Shown: positions 46,145 to 55,923, counted from the first letter of the stretch. The stretch: DNA of 64,000 bases from Gracilibacillus kekensis (GCF_900143085.1 NZ_FRCZ01000003.1:62001-126000); one strand, 5' to 3'. Numbers and translations: made by a program. The notes: generated from the sequence alone by a model not told the origin.

Positions 46145-48091
46145 ATGAGTAAAATTGATATTACTTTTCCAGACGGGACAGTAAAACCGTTTGATGAAGG
46201 GACAACTGGGGAAGAGATTGCTGCATCGATTTCACCCGGACTGAAAAAACAAGCGTTAGCAATTAAATTAGATAATACAATGTACGATTTACGTACCCCA
46301 TTGAAATCAAGTGGTGCAATCGAGATTATAACCGTTAAAAATGAGGAAGGGCTAGAAGTTTTACGACACTCGACAGCACATCTTATGGCGCAAGCGGTAA
46401 AGCGACTATATGACAATGTCAAATTAGGTGTAGGACCTACAATTGAAGGTGGCTTCTATTACGATATTGATATGGAAGAGACGATCACACCAGAAGATCT
46501 ACCTCGTATTGAAAAGGAAATGAAACGAATTGTTGATGAGAACTTGGAAGTAGTTCGTAAAGAGGTAAGTCGTAATGAAGCAAAAGCTATCTATGAAGAA
46601 ATTGGCGATGATTTAAAACTGGAATTGTTGGAAGCAATCCCTGAAGATGAAACAGTTACGCTCTATGAACAAGGTGAATTTTTTGACCTTTGTCGAGGTG
46701 TTCATGTCCCGCAAACTAGCAAGATTAAAATCTTCAAATTACTAAGTATTTCTGGTGCCTATTGGCGTGGTGATAGCAACAACCAAATGTTGCAGCGTAT
46801 TTATGGTACAGCTTTCGATAAACAAGGTCAATTAGATGAGTATTTACGGTTGCGAGAAGAAGCAAAAGAGCGCGACCATCGTAAAATTGGTAAAGAGTTA
46901 GGGATCTTTACAGTATCTCAAAAAGTAGGACAGGGCTTACCATTGTGGTTACCAAATGGGGCAACCATTCGTCGTACCATTGAACGCTATATTGTCGATT
47001 TAGAAGAACGACTTGGATATGATCATGTATACACGCCTATTTTAGGTAGTAAAGAATTGTATCAGACAAGTGGTCATTGGGATCACTATCAAGACGATAT
47101 CTTCCCGCCAATGCAAATGGATAATGAAGAATTGATTTTGCGACCGATGAATTGTCCACACCATATGATGGTATATAAGAATGAACTACACAGTTATCGT
47201 AATTTGCCAGTACGTATTGCCGAACTAGGAACAATGCATCGTCATGAAATGTCAGGAGCTTTAGCAGGCCTCCAACGTGTACGTGCGATGACATTGAATG
47301 ATGCACACATTTTTGCTCGTCCAGATCAATTAAAAGATGAATTTATTCGAGTGGTAGAGTTAGTACAGAATGTTTATCAAGATTTTGGTATTGATGATTA
47401 TTATTTCCGTTTGTCTTATCGCGATCCAGAGGATACGGAGAAATATGTAGACAACGATGAGATGTGGGAAAAAGCACAAAGCCTTTTAAAAGAGACAATG
47501 GAAGAAATGAAGCTCGAATATGTGGAAGCAGATGGAGAGGCAGCGTTTTACGGTCCTAAGCTGGATGTGCAGGTGAAAACAGCACTAGGGAAAGACGAAA
47601 CGCTATCAACGGTACAATTAGATTTCCATTTACCTGAACGATTTGATTTAACCTATATTGGTGAAGATGGAAAGGAACATCGACCAGTCGTTATCCACCG
47701 TGGCGTAGTTTCGACAATGGAACGCTTTGTAGCCTTCTTAATTGAAGAGTATAAGGGTGCATTCCCAACCTGGTTATCACCAGTACAAGCACGTATCATT
47801 CCTGTCTCTGCTGAAGTACATTTCGATTATGCGAAAAGGGTAGAAGAGGAATTACGTTTTGCTGGTGTTCGTGTCGAAGTAGATGAACGTGATGAAAAAA
47901 TCGGATATAAAATTCGCGAAGCACAAACTGCAAAGATTCCATTTGCCCTTATCGTAGGTGACAAAGAAATGGAAGCAAATGCAGTAAACGTTCGTCGTTA
48001 CGGTGAAAAGAATTCTGAAACGATTGAATTTGAGGAATTTAAATCACTGATCCAGAAAGAAATTCAAAACAGAACTTTACGTAATAAATAA
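46145..48091 (+). CDS. thrS: Threonyl-tRNA synthetase
   Basis: Charges tRNA-Thr in the cytosol. The 648-residue class II enzyme has an N-terminal TGS domain (about 1-63, [17 protein letters not shown]). The editing domain follows ([14 protein letters not shown]; the zinc-like HxxxH plus Cys and His later). The catalytic core is next, with [14 protein letters not shown] (metal Cys) and the motif 2 region [40 protein letters not shown] holds motif 3. The anticodon-binding domain closes it. AAAGGAG precedes the ATG. It is regulated by the T-box upstream and ended by a strong terminator. Confidence 0.96.
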   Translation: MSKIDITFPDGTVKPFDEGTTGEEIAASISPGLKKQALAIKLDNTMYDLRTPLKSSGAIEIITVKNEEGLEVLRHSTAHLMAQAVKRLYDNVKLGVGPTIEGGFYYDIDMEETITPEDLPRIEKEMKRIVDENLEVVRKEVSRNEAKAIYEEIGDDLKLELLEAIPEDETVTLYEQGEFFDLCRGVHVPQTSKIKIFKLLSISGAYWRGDSNNQMLQRIYGTAFDKQGQLDEYLRLREEAKERDHRKIGKELGIFTVSQKVGQGLPLWLPNGATIRRTIERYIVDLEERLGYDHVYTPILGSKELYQTSGHWDHYQDDIFPPMQMDNEELILRPMNCPHHMMVYKNELHSYRNLPVRIAELGTMHRHEMSGALAGLQRVRAMTLNDAHIFARPDQLKDEFIRVVELVQNVYQDFGIDDYYFRLSYRDPEDTEKYVDNDEMWEKAQSLLKETMEEMKLEYVEADGEAAFYGPKLDVQVKTALGKDETLSTVQLDFHLPERFDLTYIGEDGKEHRPVVIHRGVVSTMERFVAFLIEEYKGAFPTWLSPVQARIIPVSAEVHFDYAKRVEEELRFAGVRVEVDERDEKIGYKIREAQTAKIPFALIVGDKEMEANAVNVRRYGEKNSETIEFEEFKSLIQKEIQNRTLRNK

Positions 48092-48096
48092 TCTTT

Positions 48097-48137
48097 AAAA
48101 TCCCTGTCTTTCTTTTATTGGACAGGGATTTTTTTAT
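48097..48137 (+). terminator. Terminator of thrS
   Basis: aaatccctgtc (48098-48108) with gacagggattt (48121-48131), followed by TTTTTA. Confidence 0.88.
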
Positions 48138-48199
48138 TACATAAATTTTGTTAATGAGGTTAGAATATACAAGAATCTTAAATATTGGAGGTCACGATT

Positions 48200-48826
48200 A
48201 TGCAGAATAATAATCAGATGCAAGGTAATATGCAGATGTCACAAAATATGGGGAATCAGGGAATTAGCTTTAATCACGGAGCACACGAATTGCTTGATTC
48301 ACACGAATTAGTCGGTAATTTGATTGGTATTATAGAACAATATCAGTTATATGATCAACACATCCAGGACCAAGAGTTAAAAGATATTCTTGAGCGCCAA
48401 TCTTCATTTCTGTTACAAATGTATAATACGGTTGTAGAAACCTTTCAAACCGGTCAGGATCCACAGGTGCCTACACAACAGTATAAGATGCAAGAAAGCA
48501 ATGAGATTACTTACGGAATGACAGCTGGACAGCCGAAAAAGCCAAAACTATCGGTTGGCGAGTTTTCTGATGAGTGTTTCTCTTCTTTTATGTTAGGACA
48601 CACGAAATCAGCTTCCTCCGCACTCGCAATGGCAGCGGTAGAAATGAACCATCCTGTTTTGCGTCGTATCATTGCTGACAGTGTACCGAACATGATCGAA
48701 ATGAGTTATGAGCTTTTTCTATATCAAAACAAAAAGGGTTATTACCAAGTTCCAAAGCTTAATGACCAAGATATGAATGTTATGTTAAATGCTTATACCA
48801 AAGCCCCGCAACAAGGGATGCATTAA
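48200..48826 (+). CDS. CotF-family spore coat protein
   Basis: A 208-residue protein of the coat protein F family. A Gln/Asn/Met-rich start (QNNNQMQGNMQMSQNMGNQG) is followed by HGAHELLDSHELVGNLIG and a pair of helical bundles. It has FMLGHTKSASSALAMAAVEMNHPVLR (here given by its two halves FMLGHTKSASS and NHPVLRR). Tyr-rich LFLYQNKKGYYQVP lies near the end. Expected in the spore coat. The ATG at 48200 follows GGAGGT by seven bases. Its terminator is also the start of palindromic element C. Confidence 0.83.
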   Translation: MQNNNQMQGNMQMSQNMGNQGISFNHGAHELLDSHELVGNLIGIIEQYQLYDQHIQDQELKDILERQSSFLLQMYNTVVETFQTGQDPQVPTQQYKMQESNEITYGMTAGQPKKPKLSVGEFSDECFSSFMLGHTKSASSALAMAAVEMNHPVLRRIIADSVPNMIEMSYELFLYQNKKGYYQVPKLNDQDMNVMLNAYTKAPQQGMH

Positions 48827-48858
48827 GCATAATCAGGCTGAGACAGAAGTAATTATAA

Positions 48859-49433
48859 AAATTCAAACGATTATTCGAATAGATTTCGAAATCGTTTGGA
48901 TTTTTATGCGTATCAGGAAGAAACTGCGCAATAACTGACGTGTAATTTTGACAGTTATTATGAGCGTATCAACCGCTACGGCTTGCCCACTTCGCTTTCC
49001 GAGGGGCATGCTATTCAGCTAACTTTGAAAAGAAAAACACTTGTCAAAGTGGAGCTTCAGATCATGCTAATCCCTCAGGAGTCGAAGTGGACGCCTGCGC
49101 TAATTTGATATTATACAACGCTAGCATGAGGTTGCATTATGATATTACTTTCATGTGAAAAATTCGTTTATTGGAGTAACAGGCTCAAAATGTTAACTGT
49201 CACAATAGTTCTAGAACCATTATATTAGCGCAGGCCGCCAACTTTCACTCCTGTGGGAACGTTTTACCTGAAGATCCACTTTTTTTAGCGTTCTTTGCTT
49301 AAAAAAGTTAGCTGAAGGAAAAAACCCACGGAAAGGGAAGTGGGCAGCCGGAGCGGAAGTTAACCAGTTAAAAAAAATTCAAAATTACTACATCATTTGT
49401 TGCGCAGTATCTGTATACTGCGCAATAATACAT
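48859..49433. repeat. Nested palindromic intergenic element C (best preserved)
   Basis: Terminator hairpin (caaacgat 48864-48871 with atcgtttg 48891-48898), then a terminal inverted repeat: left ACTGCGCAATAACTG near 48922. The matching inverted copy lies at about 49380-49408. Two inverted units occur at 48973-49101 and 49227-49356. In the left unit the stem ends are CTTCG/CGAAG and GCATG/CATGC, changed in compensation relative to other copies. An extra hairpin, tgcgcagtat/atactgcgca, closes the right end. Confidence 0.87.
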
Positions 49434-49588
49434 ATTGTATATTTCTTCTTTTAATTAAAAAAAATATTATTGTGAAAAAACAAACTACTCAGGTGCTTTA
49501 AATTACGTGTCTTTCTTAAGCATGATAGATGCAATCGTTTACAATCAAGAGTATGATGGAAGAGAATACAAACATTGGAGGAGATATG

Positions 49589-50563
49589 ATGAAATATCGT
49601 CGCTTAGGGAATAGTGGGCTAAAAGTAAGTGAAATTGCATTAGGCAGTTGGTTAACGTACGGAAAATCTGTAGAAGACCAAACGGCGGAAGACTGTATAC
49701 ATAAGGCATATGAGTTGGGAATTAACTTTTTTGATACTGCTAACGCATATGAAAGTGGAGAAGCAGAAAAAGTATTAGGTCAAGCATTGCAAGGTTATGA
49801 GCGAAGTAGCTATGTAGTAGCGACAAAAGTTTTCTTTCCGATGGGAGCAGGACCGAATGATCGTGGTTTATCAAGAAAACATATCATCGAGCAATGTGAT
49901 GCCAGCTTAAAAAGATTAAATATGGATTATATTGATCTTTACCAATGCCACCGTTTTGATGAGGAAGTACCGGTTGAAGAAACATTATTAGCATTAGATG
50001 ATCTGGTAAAACAGGGGAAAATTCTCTATGCTGGAGTGAGTGAATGGACAGCAGCACAAATTGAAAAAGCATCAGGTCTAAGTAAGGAATGGCGTTTACA
50101 TCCACTGGTTTCCAATCAGCCTATTTACAACATGATTGAACGTTATATAGAAGATGAAGTAATTCCTGTTTCTGAACGAAATGGTCTGGGACAAATTGTA
50201 TTCTCCCCACTCGCTCAAGGTGTTTTAACTGGGAAATATAAACCAAATCAGGATATTCCATCAAACAGCCGTGCCGCAAATGATGCAACTAACATGATCA
50301 TTAATAGCTACTTTGACGAAAGAGTGCTCTCAACGGTTGAAAAATTGAATACACTTGCTGAAAATAATGACATGAAATTATCCCAGTTAGCGTTGGCATG
50401 GACGTTGAGAAAACCTAATGTGAGTTCTGCTATAATAGGTGCAAGTCGTCCAAGTCAAATTGAAGAGAATGTGAAGGCTGTTGATATAACTTTAACAGAT
50501 AATTTAGTAAAAGAAATAGAATCTATACTGGAAGCAATTAATGATTTTCATCCAGTAAGATAA
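49589..50563 (+). CDS. Aldo/keto reductase (potassium-channel-beta/YghZ-like)
   Basis: A 324-residue TIM-barrel oxidoreductase using NADPH. It opens KYRRLGNSGLKVSEIALGSW and has GINFFDTANAYESGEAE, whose Asp and Tyr are two of the tetrad. ATKVF supplies the Lys, and LYQCHRFDEEVPVEETL the His. The cofactor tail site is SAIIGASRPSQIEEN. The order fits AKR family enzymes related to Kv-beta/YghZ, which act on aldehydes such as methylglyoxal; the real substrate is unknown. The start at 49589 is five bases after GGAGGAG. Not part of the conserved thrS-infC neighbourhood in B. subtilis, so probably an insertion. Confidence 0.85.
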   Translation: MKYRRLGNSGLKVSEIALGSWLTYGKSVEDQTAEDCIHKAYELGINFFDTANAYESGEAEKVLGQALQGYERSSYVVATKVFFPMGAGPNDRGLSRKHIIEQCDASLKRLNMDYIDLYQCHRFDEEVPVEETLLALDDLVKQGKILYAGVSEWTAAQIEKASGLSKEWRLHPLVSNQPIYNMIERYIEDEVIPVSERNGLGQIVFSPLAQGVLTGKYKPNQDIPSNSRAANDATNMIINSYFDERVLSTVEKLNTLAENNDMKLSQLALAWTLRKPNVSSAIIGASRPSQIEENVKAVDITLTDNLVKEIESILEAINDFHPVR

Positions 50564-50573
50564 GTATATACTT

Positions 50574-50608
50574 CCTAGTTCACCTTTAATCTGAAAAGGT
50601 GGACTAGG
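50574..50608 (+). terminator. Strong hairpin after the aldo/keto reductase gene
   Basis: cctagttcaccttt (50574-50587) pairs with aaaggtggactagg (50595-50608), 14 bp with one G-T pair. No T run follows, so termination may be inefficient. Confidence 0.5.
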
Positions 50609-50674
50609 GTAAATTCGTAAATAGACGAAGGAAAACTTGCTACAGTAACTATAAGTGAAACATTTATATGCAGG

Positions 50675-50703
50675 TTGACATAGGTTTTGGTACGTGCTAT
50701 GAT
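50675..50703 (+). promoter_or_regulatory. Promoter of the infC operon
   Basis: TTGACA (50675-50680), 17 bp, with an extended TGc before TATGAT (50698-50703). One of the strongest promoters in the window. Confidence 0.85.
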
Positions 50704-50709
50704 ATTAAA

Positions 50710-50857
50710 AGTGAATTAAATATGATCTTAAGGCAAGTAGAAGCACCCGCTTCTCACCTGATTGACGCTAACATGTAGTTGACAGGTATAAAGAATCCGA
50801 CTTATTTGTAATGAATTCAGGACGTGTGGGTGCAGTGTGTACCGACACTTTTTTAAT
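50710..50857 (+). promoter_or_regulatory. L20-type ribosomal leader of infC-rpmI-rplT
   Basis: The leader contains the small hairpin gaagc/gcttc (50740-50753). gcaccc (50743-50748) can instead pair with gggtgc (50828-50833). A terminator, agtgt/acact, is followed by six T (50834-50854). This matches the L20 leader by which ribosomal protein L20 causes early termination in Bacillus. Confidence 0.75.
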
Positions 50858-50929
50858 GGAAAATTTTAAACTTGTCTCGTTAAAATGATCATGTTTCATT
50901 ACGCTTTTATTAAACTTCGGAGGTGGCTG

Positions 50930-51451
50930 ATTATTAGCAAAGATATGAACGTCAATGAGAGTATTCGTGCACGTGAGGTTCGTCTCATTGATTCAAATGG
51001 GGATCAATTAGGAGTTAAATCTCGTCAAGAAGCTTTAGAAATTGCTCAAACAAGAAACCTTGATCTAGTATTGGTGGCACCAAAAGCAAAACCACCTGTA
51101 TGTCGTATCATGGATTACGGTAAATTCCGTTTTGAGCAACAAAAGAAAGATAAGGAAGCACGTAAGAAACAAAAAGTAATTAACGTGAAAGAAGTTCGTT
51201 TAAGCCCAGGTATTGAAGAACATGACTTTAATACAAAGCTTCGTAACGCACGTAAATTCTTAGATAAGGGAGACAAAGTAAAAGTCTCTATTCGCTTCCG
51301 TGGACGTGCGATTACCCATAAAGAATTAGGTCAAAAAGTATTAGAACGTATGGCAGAAGAATGTAAAGACCTCTCCACTATAGAGCAAAGAGCTAAAATG
51401 GAAGGTCGCAGTATGTTCATGATGCTCGGACCAGTAAACGAGAAAAAATAA
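50930..51451 (+). CDS. infC: Translation initiation factor IF-3
   Basis: Binds the 30S subunit and checks start-codon pairing. The 173-residue protein follows B. subtilis IF-3 almost residue for residue ([60 protein letters not shown]). The start is AUU at 50930: GGAGGTGG lies six bases upstream and the protein then begins (M)ISKD, as in Bacillus. An AUU start lets IF-3 limit its own synthesis. The ATG at 50885 is a chance upstream codon. Confidence 0.93.
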   Translation: MISKDMNVNESIRAREVRLIDSNGDQLGVKSRQEALEIAQTRNLDLVLVAPKAKPPVCRIMDYGKFRFEQQKKDKEARKKQKVINVKEVRLSPGIEEHDFNTKLRNARKFLDKGDKVKVSIRFRGRAITHKELGQKVLERMAEECKDLSTIEQRAKMEGRSMFMMLGPVNEKK

Positions 51452-51505
51452 ATCGCAAAATAGCTAAAGAGTTAAATAGATTTTAGTTTCAAGGAGGAAG
51501 TAACA

Positions 51506-51700
51506 ATGCCAAAAATGAAGTCACATAGTGGTACAGCAAAAAGATTTAAAAAGACAGGTACTGGGAAGGTTAAACGTTCCCATGCTTTCACAAGTCACAT
51601 GTTCGCTAACAAGACTCAAAAACAAAAGCGTAAGCTGCGTAAATCAGCTATCGTATCAGCTGGAGACTATAAACGTATCAAACAAATGCTACCTAAATAA
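51506..51700 (+). CDS. rpmI: Ribosomal protein L35
   Basis: A 64-residue, highly basic protein of the large ribosomal subunit. It starts [20 protein letters not shown] and has [19 protein letters not shown], the usual L35 sequence. AAGGAGG precedes the ATG. It lies between infC (54-bp gap) and rplT in the invariant infC-rpmI-rplT order and is controlled by the leader upstream. An overlapping frame at 51528-51713 is a shadow. Confidence 0.97.
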   Translation: MPKMKSHSGTAKRFKKTGTGKVKRSHAFTSHMFANKTQKQKRKLRKSAIVSAGDYKRIKQMLPK

Positions 51701-51759
51701 GGTAGATATTTGAACAAACTTCACAACAGATTTGTTGATTTATACAGGAGGGAATTATT

Positions 51760-52116
51760 ATGCCACGTGTTAAAGGTGGAACAGTTACGCGTCAGCGTCG
51801 TAAACGTATTTTAAAGTTAGCTAAAGGTTATTATGGTGCAAAGCACTCACTATTCAAAACAGCAAAACAACAAGTAATGAAATCAGGTCAGTATGCATAT
51901 CGTGACCGTCGTCAGAAAAAACGTGATTTCCGTAAATTATGGATCGCACGTATTAATGCAGCGGCTCGTTTGAACGATCTATCTTACAGCCGTTTCATGC
52001 ACGGATTGAAACTTGCTGGAGTTGAAGTGAACCGTAAAATGTTAGCAGACTTAGCAATTAATGATGAAAAAGCATTTGCTTCACTTGCTGAACAAGCAAA
52101 ATCAGCTTTAAAATAA
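51760..52116 (+). CDS. rplT: Ribosomal protein L20
   Basis: A 118-residue basic protein that binds 23S rRNA early in assembly and also represses its own operon through the leader RNA. It begins [20 protein letters not shown] and contains [37 protein letters not shown] and [19 protein letters not shown] follow. Length equals the family norm. AGGAGG upstream of the ATG. It ends before a recurring ATCCAAACGA-type terminator. Confidence 0.97.
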   Translation: MPRVKGGTVTRQRRKRILKLAKGYYGAKHSLFKTAKQQVMKSGQYAYRDRRQKKRDFRKLWIARINAAARLNDLSYSRFMHGLKLAGVEVNRKMLADLAINDEKAFASLAEQAKSALK

Positions 52117-52149
52117 GATAATGTCCCAGTCATGTGACTGAGGTATTAG

Positions 52150-52184
52150 TAAAATCCAAACGAACAAATCGTTTGGATTTTTTT
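52150..52184 (+). terminator. Terminator of the infC operon (recurrent ATCCAAACGA type)
   Basis: aatccaaacga (52153-52163) with tcgtttggatt (52169-52179), then TTTTT. It has the same stem as the terminators that open elements B and E, but no palindromic units follow here. Confidence 0.9.
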
Positions 52185-52328
52185 ATACGTTGGGAAATTA
52201 TTGGAATCGTAACTCTCCTATATGAAAATTTTGAATAATAAACGCTTATGGATATAGTGACAACAATCTTGTATTACTAAATTAAGAGGAATTGTCATCG
52301 TATTCTTACAGTCAATTAATGATAGAAA

Positions 52329-52717
52329 ATTCGATGAGATCTTTTCTCATCGGCAGCCCAACAGTAATTAGTGATCAAAATGCAGACGAGACCTCCTCTC
52401 ATCGGCAATTCAACACCAATTAACGATCTGAATGCCGACGAGACTTTCTCTCATCGGCAATACAACAGTAATTAACGATCTAAATGCTGACGAGACCTCC
52501 TCTCATCGGCAATTCAACAGCAATTAACGATCTAAATGCCGACGAAACCTCCTCTCATCGGCAATGCATCAGTAATTAATGATCTAAATGCCGACGAGTC
52601 CTCCTCTCATCGGCAATTCGACAGTAATTAACGATCAAAATGCAGACGAGACCTTCTCTCACCGGCAATGCAGCAGTAGTTAGAGATCAAAAAACGACGA
52701 GTTGTTGTCTCATTGTT
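52329..52717. repeat. 52-bp tandem hairpin array
   Basis: Seven full units and part of an eighth, with homologous bases at 52381, 52433, 52485, 52537, 52589 and 52641: exactly 52 bp each. Each unit carries an inverted repeat (gccgacgaga with tctcatcggc, loop cctcc) and an AT-rich linker with taattaacgatc. The 763-bp gap 52117-52879 holds no gene. It is not CRISPR, because linkers are as conserved as stems. Confidence 0.92.
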
Positions 52718-52879
52718 TGAAATAAATATTATGAAAACAAGAACAATCATTTTTGCAATCGTCATAGGATGAATATTAATTGGTTATAATGGAATAACCT
52801 TTTTAATTGGATAGAAATAATAATGTTCGAATTTAGAATGAATATACTACAAATTTAAAATGAATTGAGGTTGTGAGGC

Positions 52880-53131
52880 ATGGAAATATACTTACTTATT
52901 ATAAATAGTATCGCATTTCTTATCATGGGAATTGATAAGCATAAAGCCAGACATAATAAGTGGAGGATACCTGAACGGCGTATATGGATGATAGCAGTTG
53001 GTGGTGGTGCTTTGGGAGCGATGATCGGTATGTATTTATTTCGCCACAAAACAAAGCACAAAAACTTTCTCATTATCTTACCTGTTTTAGTCATCATTGA
53101 AACGACACTTCTTTTCTTCTTATATTACTAA
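52880..53131 (+). CDS. ysdA: DUF1294 membrane protein YsdA
   Basis: An 83-residue membrane protein with three hydrophobic segments (about 2-18, 35-53 and 62-82). The DUF1294 signature is GIDKHKARHNKWRIPERRIW (the Asp/Lys loop), followed by GGGALGAMIGMYLFRHKTKH. Function unknown. The start is an ATG preceded by GAGGTTGTGAGG. It follows rplT as in B. subtilis, but here the 52-bp array lies between. Confidence 0.88.
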   Translation: MEIYLLIINSIAFLIMGIDKHKARHNKWRIPERRIWMIAVGGGALGAMIGMYLFRHKTKHKNFLIILPVLVIIETTLLFFLYY

Positions 53132-53194
53132 TCGATTCGGTGTCATAACAGCTCGTCTATTGTCATAATATATAGGAGAAGAAGGAGCTGGTGA

Positions 53195-53773
53195 ATGATG
53201 CCGATTGAGATGTTAAGCCATTTGAAGGTAATGGAAAGTTACGCATTTGTAGCGCCTTTTCTATTTATCTTAGTCCATATTCTGCGTCCTTTATTTTTTG
53301 TCCCAGTTTTATTGCTTTGCATAACTGGTGGTGTCATCTTTGGTTTGTTAGCAGGTACAGTGTATTCTATTATTGGTTTAATGATCTCAAGTAGTTTATT
53401 TTATCTTATTATTCACACCTTACCTGCACTTCAGAAACGTTTTAAAAGTTTGGAAGAAAGGTTGCTAGGAAAGCAACTTTCATTGAATACTTTTCAGCTA
53501 GTTCTGTTGCGGATGCTCCCCTTTATCCATTTTCATATGTTATCGTTTTGTATATATAAAAAATCCGTAAGTTTTCATTCTTACTTACGGACCACTTTGT
53601 TTACGATAATTCCTGTAGCGATATTTTATACGACACTTGGAAAAACAATTCAAGAGATTTCCCTCTACTATGCAGTGCCACTTATATTAGTTATTCTTAT
53701 ACTTGCCTATTTCGTCAGACAAAAGAAAGCCATTATTAAATGGCAAAGCTTTTTCTCAAAAGAAATAGCTTAA
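53195..53773 (+). CDS. VTT-domain membrane protein (TVP38/TMEM64, DedA-like)
   Basis: A 192-residue protein with five to six membrane helices. The VTT-type signature is HILRPLFFVPVLLLCITGGVIFG (given as its parts HILRPLFFVPV and ITGGVIFG), followed by an amphipathic segment and RMLPFIHFHML. VTT proteins are proposed lipid or ion translocases; the substrate is not known here. GGAG lies before the ATG pair (53195/53198). It is convergent with ysdB, with only one base between the stops. Not certain to belong to the ysdA transcript. Confidence 0.75.
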   Translation: MMPIEMLSHLKVMESYAFVAPFLFILVHILRPLFFVPVLLLCITGGVIFGLLAGTVYSIIGLMISSSLFYLIIHTLPALQKRFKSLEERLLGKQLSLNTFQLVLLRMLPFIHFHMLSFCIYKKSVSFHSYLRTTLFTIIPVAIFYTTLGKTIQEISLYYAVPLILVILILAYFVRQKKAIIKWQSFFSKEIA

Positions 53774-53774
53774 A

Positions 53775-54158
53775 TCATTGCAAGTGAAGTTTATTTATAG
53801 GGTATTTCCATTCAATCTCAGCGTGAGGATAACGAATAAGTATTTCTTCTTCCAGAAAGTAAATATCCTTACGCTCAAATCCTTTTAATTTTTCTGGATT
53901 TCGTGTATGCATAACGATATTAATAACCTCGAAGGAATCTTCTGTCGTTCCTAAATATTTTTCCCCTTCAAATAAAAATCCTTTGTATGTGATGAAAAAG
54001 TTTTTTTTGATATTATCGTTATAATCAAGAAAATAAAACTCATGTTTTTCTTGTGCCACTTCTAACTTTCTTTTGGGATTCACAATATATTTATAAGCAG
54101 TGTATATTAACACAATCATTGCAATTACCACTAAAAAACGAAATAAAATAACGATCAT
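53775..54158 (-). CDS. ysdB: YsdB family protein (sigma-W regulon)
   Basis: A 127-residue protein with one N-terminal membrane helix (about 1-22). A soluble domain follows with NPKRKLEVAQEKHEFYFLDY, KKNFFITYKG, FEGEKYLG and FLEEEILIRYPHAEIEW, as in YsdB. The B. subtilis gene is sigma-W dependent; a sigma-W promoter is visible upstream here too. Function unknown, presumably envelope related. The ATG at 54158 is about ten bases after GAGGAG; the GTG at 54167 touches that site. Confidence 0.83.
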   Translation of the reverse strand: MIVILFRFLVVIAMIVLIYTAYKYIVNPKRKLEVAQEKHEFYFLDYNDNIKKNFFITYKGFLFEGEKYLGTTEDSFEVINIVMHTRNPEKLKGFERKDIYFLEEEILIRYPHAEIEWKYPINKLHLQ

Positions 54159-54246
54159 ATGGTTCACGCTCCTCGGTTACAAAACTTCTTTATCACGGCG
54201 CGACTATCTATAAGCACCTATGACGGAAATCTCATTTTATTAACTA

Positions 54247-54273
54247 TACGTATAAGAGATAGCTTTGGTTTCA
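54247..54273 (-). promoter_or_regulatory. Sigma-W promoter of ysdB
   Basis: On the minus strand TGAAAC (54273-54268), 17 bases, CGTA (54250-54247). It faces a plus-strand TGAAAC at 54280-54285. The two form the palindrome gtttca-n6-tgaaac. An extended -10 tgcTATAAT (54294-54299) serves the dUTPase gene. Confidence 0.75.
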
Positions 54274-54333
54274 AAAAAGTGAAACAAACATGCTATAATA
54301 TAGTAACAATCCATCATTCAGAAGGAGATAATT

Positions 54334-54819
54334 ATGAATTGGCAGACATTATTTGAAATGCAAAAAGACTTAGATAGTTATATTTTAGCACAACACGATT
54401 TGAAAAACGAAAATGTTTTTGATAAAAAGGTATTAGCGTTGTTAGTTGAAGTAGGCGAATTAGCTAATGAAACAAGGTGTTTTAAGTATTGGAGTTTAAA
54501 ACCAGCGAGTGGAAAAGAAGTAATCGCAGAGGAATATGTTGATGGTATCCATTTTATTTTATCCTTAGGTTTAGAATTAGGAATTAACGAATATGCTCCA
54601 AAAGTAAAGGAGAACGAACAAGACCTCACAACTTTATTTCATCATGTGTTCCAATCCATCACCACATTGAAGGGTGAACAAACGTTGGCTGCTTATTATA
54701 ACGTTTTTGATACATATGTTACCTTAGGACAGAAATTAGGTTTTAGCTCAGAAGATATAAAAAATGCATATGTGGATAAAAATAAGGTGAACTACGAAAG
54801 ACAAAATCAAGGTTATTAA
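54334..54819 (+). CDS. Dimeric (all-alpha) dUTP diphosphatase
   Basis: Hydrolyses dUTP to dUMP and pyrophosphate, keeping uracil out of DNA. The 161-residue helical protein has the metal-binding ExxE and ExxD motifs of the MazG-like dUTPase_2 family. These are LVEVGELANETRCFKYWS (about residues 41-58) and EEYVDGIHFILSLGLELG (about 71-88). Length is normal for the family. AAGGAG lies upstream of the ATG. It is followed 18 bp later by the M42 peptidase gene. Confidence 0.88.
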   Translation: MNWQTLFEMQKDLDSYILAQHDLKNENVFDKKVLALLVEVGELANETRCFKYWSLKPASGKEVIAEEYVDGIHFILSLGLELGINEYAPKVKENEQDLTTLFHHVFQSITTLKGEQTLAAYYNVFDTYVTLGQKLGFSSEDIKNAYVDKNKVNYERQNQGY

Positions 54820-54837
54820 CATTAGGAGGTATTCTAA

Positions 54838-55920
54838 ATGACAAACTATGAACAATTAACCATGTTAAAAGAATTAACAGATGCTCGATCGATACCAGGA
54901 GATGAAAAAGAAGCAAGAGAAGTGATGAAGAAATGGATATCTCCCTATGCAGACAATCTTTATACCGATCACTTAGGTAGTCTAATTGCAGAAAAAAGAG
55001 GTGACGCTAAAGGACCCAAAATAATGGTCGCTGGTCACTTGGATGAAGTAGGGTTTATGGTAACACGCATTGATGATAAAGGGTTTGTCTATTTTCAAAC
55101 TGTAGGAGGCTGGTGGAGCCAGGTAATGCTTGCGCAACGCATTACGATTCTAACTAGCATTGGTGATGTAACAGGTGTTATAGGATCAAAACCGCCACAT
55201 ATTTTATCTGCCGAAGCTCGAAAAAAACCGGTAGATATCAAGGATATGTTCATTGATATCGGCGCATCAAGCAAAGAGGAAGCTCGCGAATTTGGAGTGA
55301 AGCCAGGCGATTCAATTGTCCCTTATTTTGAATTTACCCCATTAAAAAACGAAAAGCTTTTACTTGCAAAAGCATGGGATAATCGAATTGGGTGTGCAAT
55401 TGCAATTGAAGTACTTCACAGGCTGAAAGGTGTGGAACACCCTAACCGAGTATATGGTGTTGCTACGGTTCAGGAAGAGGTAGGTTTACGAGGAGCCAAG
55501 ACTTCTGCTAATACAATTGAACCGGATATCGGTTTTGCAGTGGATGTAGGTATTGCAGGAGATACTCCTGGTATATCTGCTAAAGAGGCAGATAGTAAAA
55601 TTGGAGATGGCCCGCAAATTATGTTGTATGACGCATCGATGGTGTCACATAAAGGCTTAAGAGAGCTTGTTGTCGATACTGCGGACCAACACCAAATACC
55701 ATATCAATATGCTACAATGGCCGGTGGTGGAACGGATTCGGGTTCTATTCATTTAACTGCCAATGGTGTTCCTGCGTTATCGATTACAATTCCGACACGA
55801 TATATTCATACACATGCAGCGATTTTACATCAAGATGATTTTGAAAATACGGTACAGTTAATTGTCGAAGTAATTAAACAATTAGATACTGATACAGTAA
55901 ACAACATAACGTATAGCTAA
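54838..55920 (+). CDS. ysdC: M42 family metallopeptidase (YsdC)
   Basis: A 360-residue dinuclear zinc or cobalt aminopeptidase/glucanase-like enzyme of the M42 family, cytosolic, forming large dodecamers in relatives. Metal and catalytic residues are seen in [12 protein letters not shown] (His, Asp), [14 protein letters not shown] (Asp), [15 protein letters not shown] (Glu pair), [13 protein letters not shown] (Asp) and [11 protein letters not shown] (His). AGGAGG precedes the ATG. It shares a bidirectional terminator with the convergent transglycosylase gene. Confidence 0.92.
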   Translation: MTNYEQLTMLKELTDARSIPGDEKEAREVMKKWISPYADNLYTDHLGSLIAEKRGDAKGPKIMVAGHLDEVGFMVTRIDDKGFVYFQTVGGWWSQVMLAQRITILTSIGDVTGVIGSKPPHILSAEARKKPVDIKDMFIDIGASSKEEAREFGVKPGDSIVPYFEFTPLKNEKLLLAKAWDNRIGCAIAIEVLHRLKGVEHPNRVYGVATVQEEVGLRGAKTSANTIEPDIGFAVDVGIAGDTPGISAKEADSKIGDGPQIMLYDASMVSHKGLRELVVDTADQHQIPYQYATMAGGGTDSGSIHLTANGVPALSITIPTRYIHTHAAILHQDDFENTVQLIVEVIKQLDTDTVNNITYS

Positions 55921-55923
55921 ATG

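Noticed and set aside
52329-52717. CRISPR array
   Set aside because: The period is regular, but the segments between stems are as conserved as the stems and no cas genes are present.
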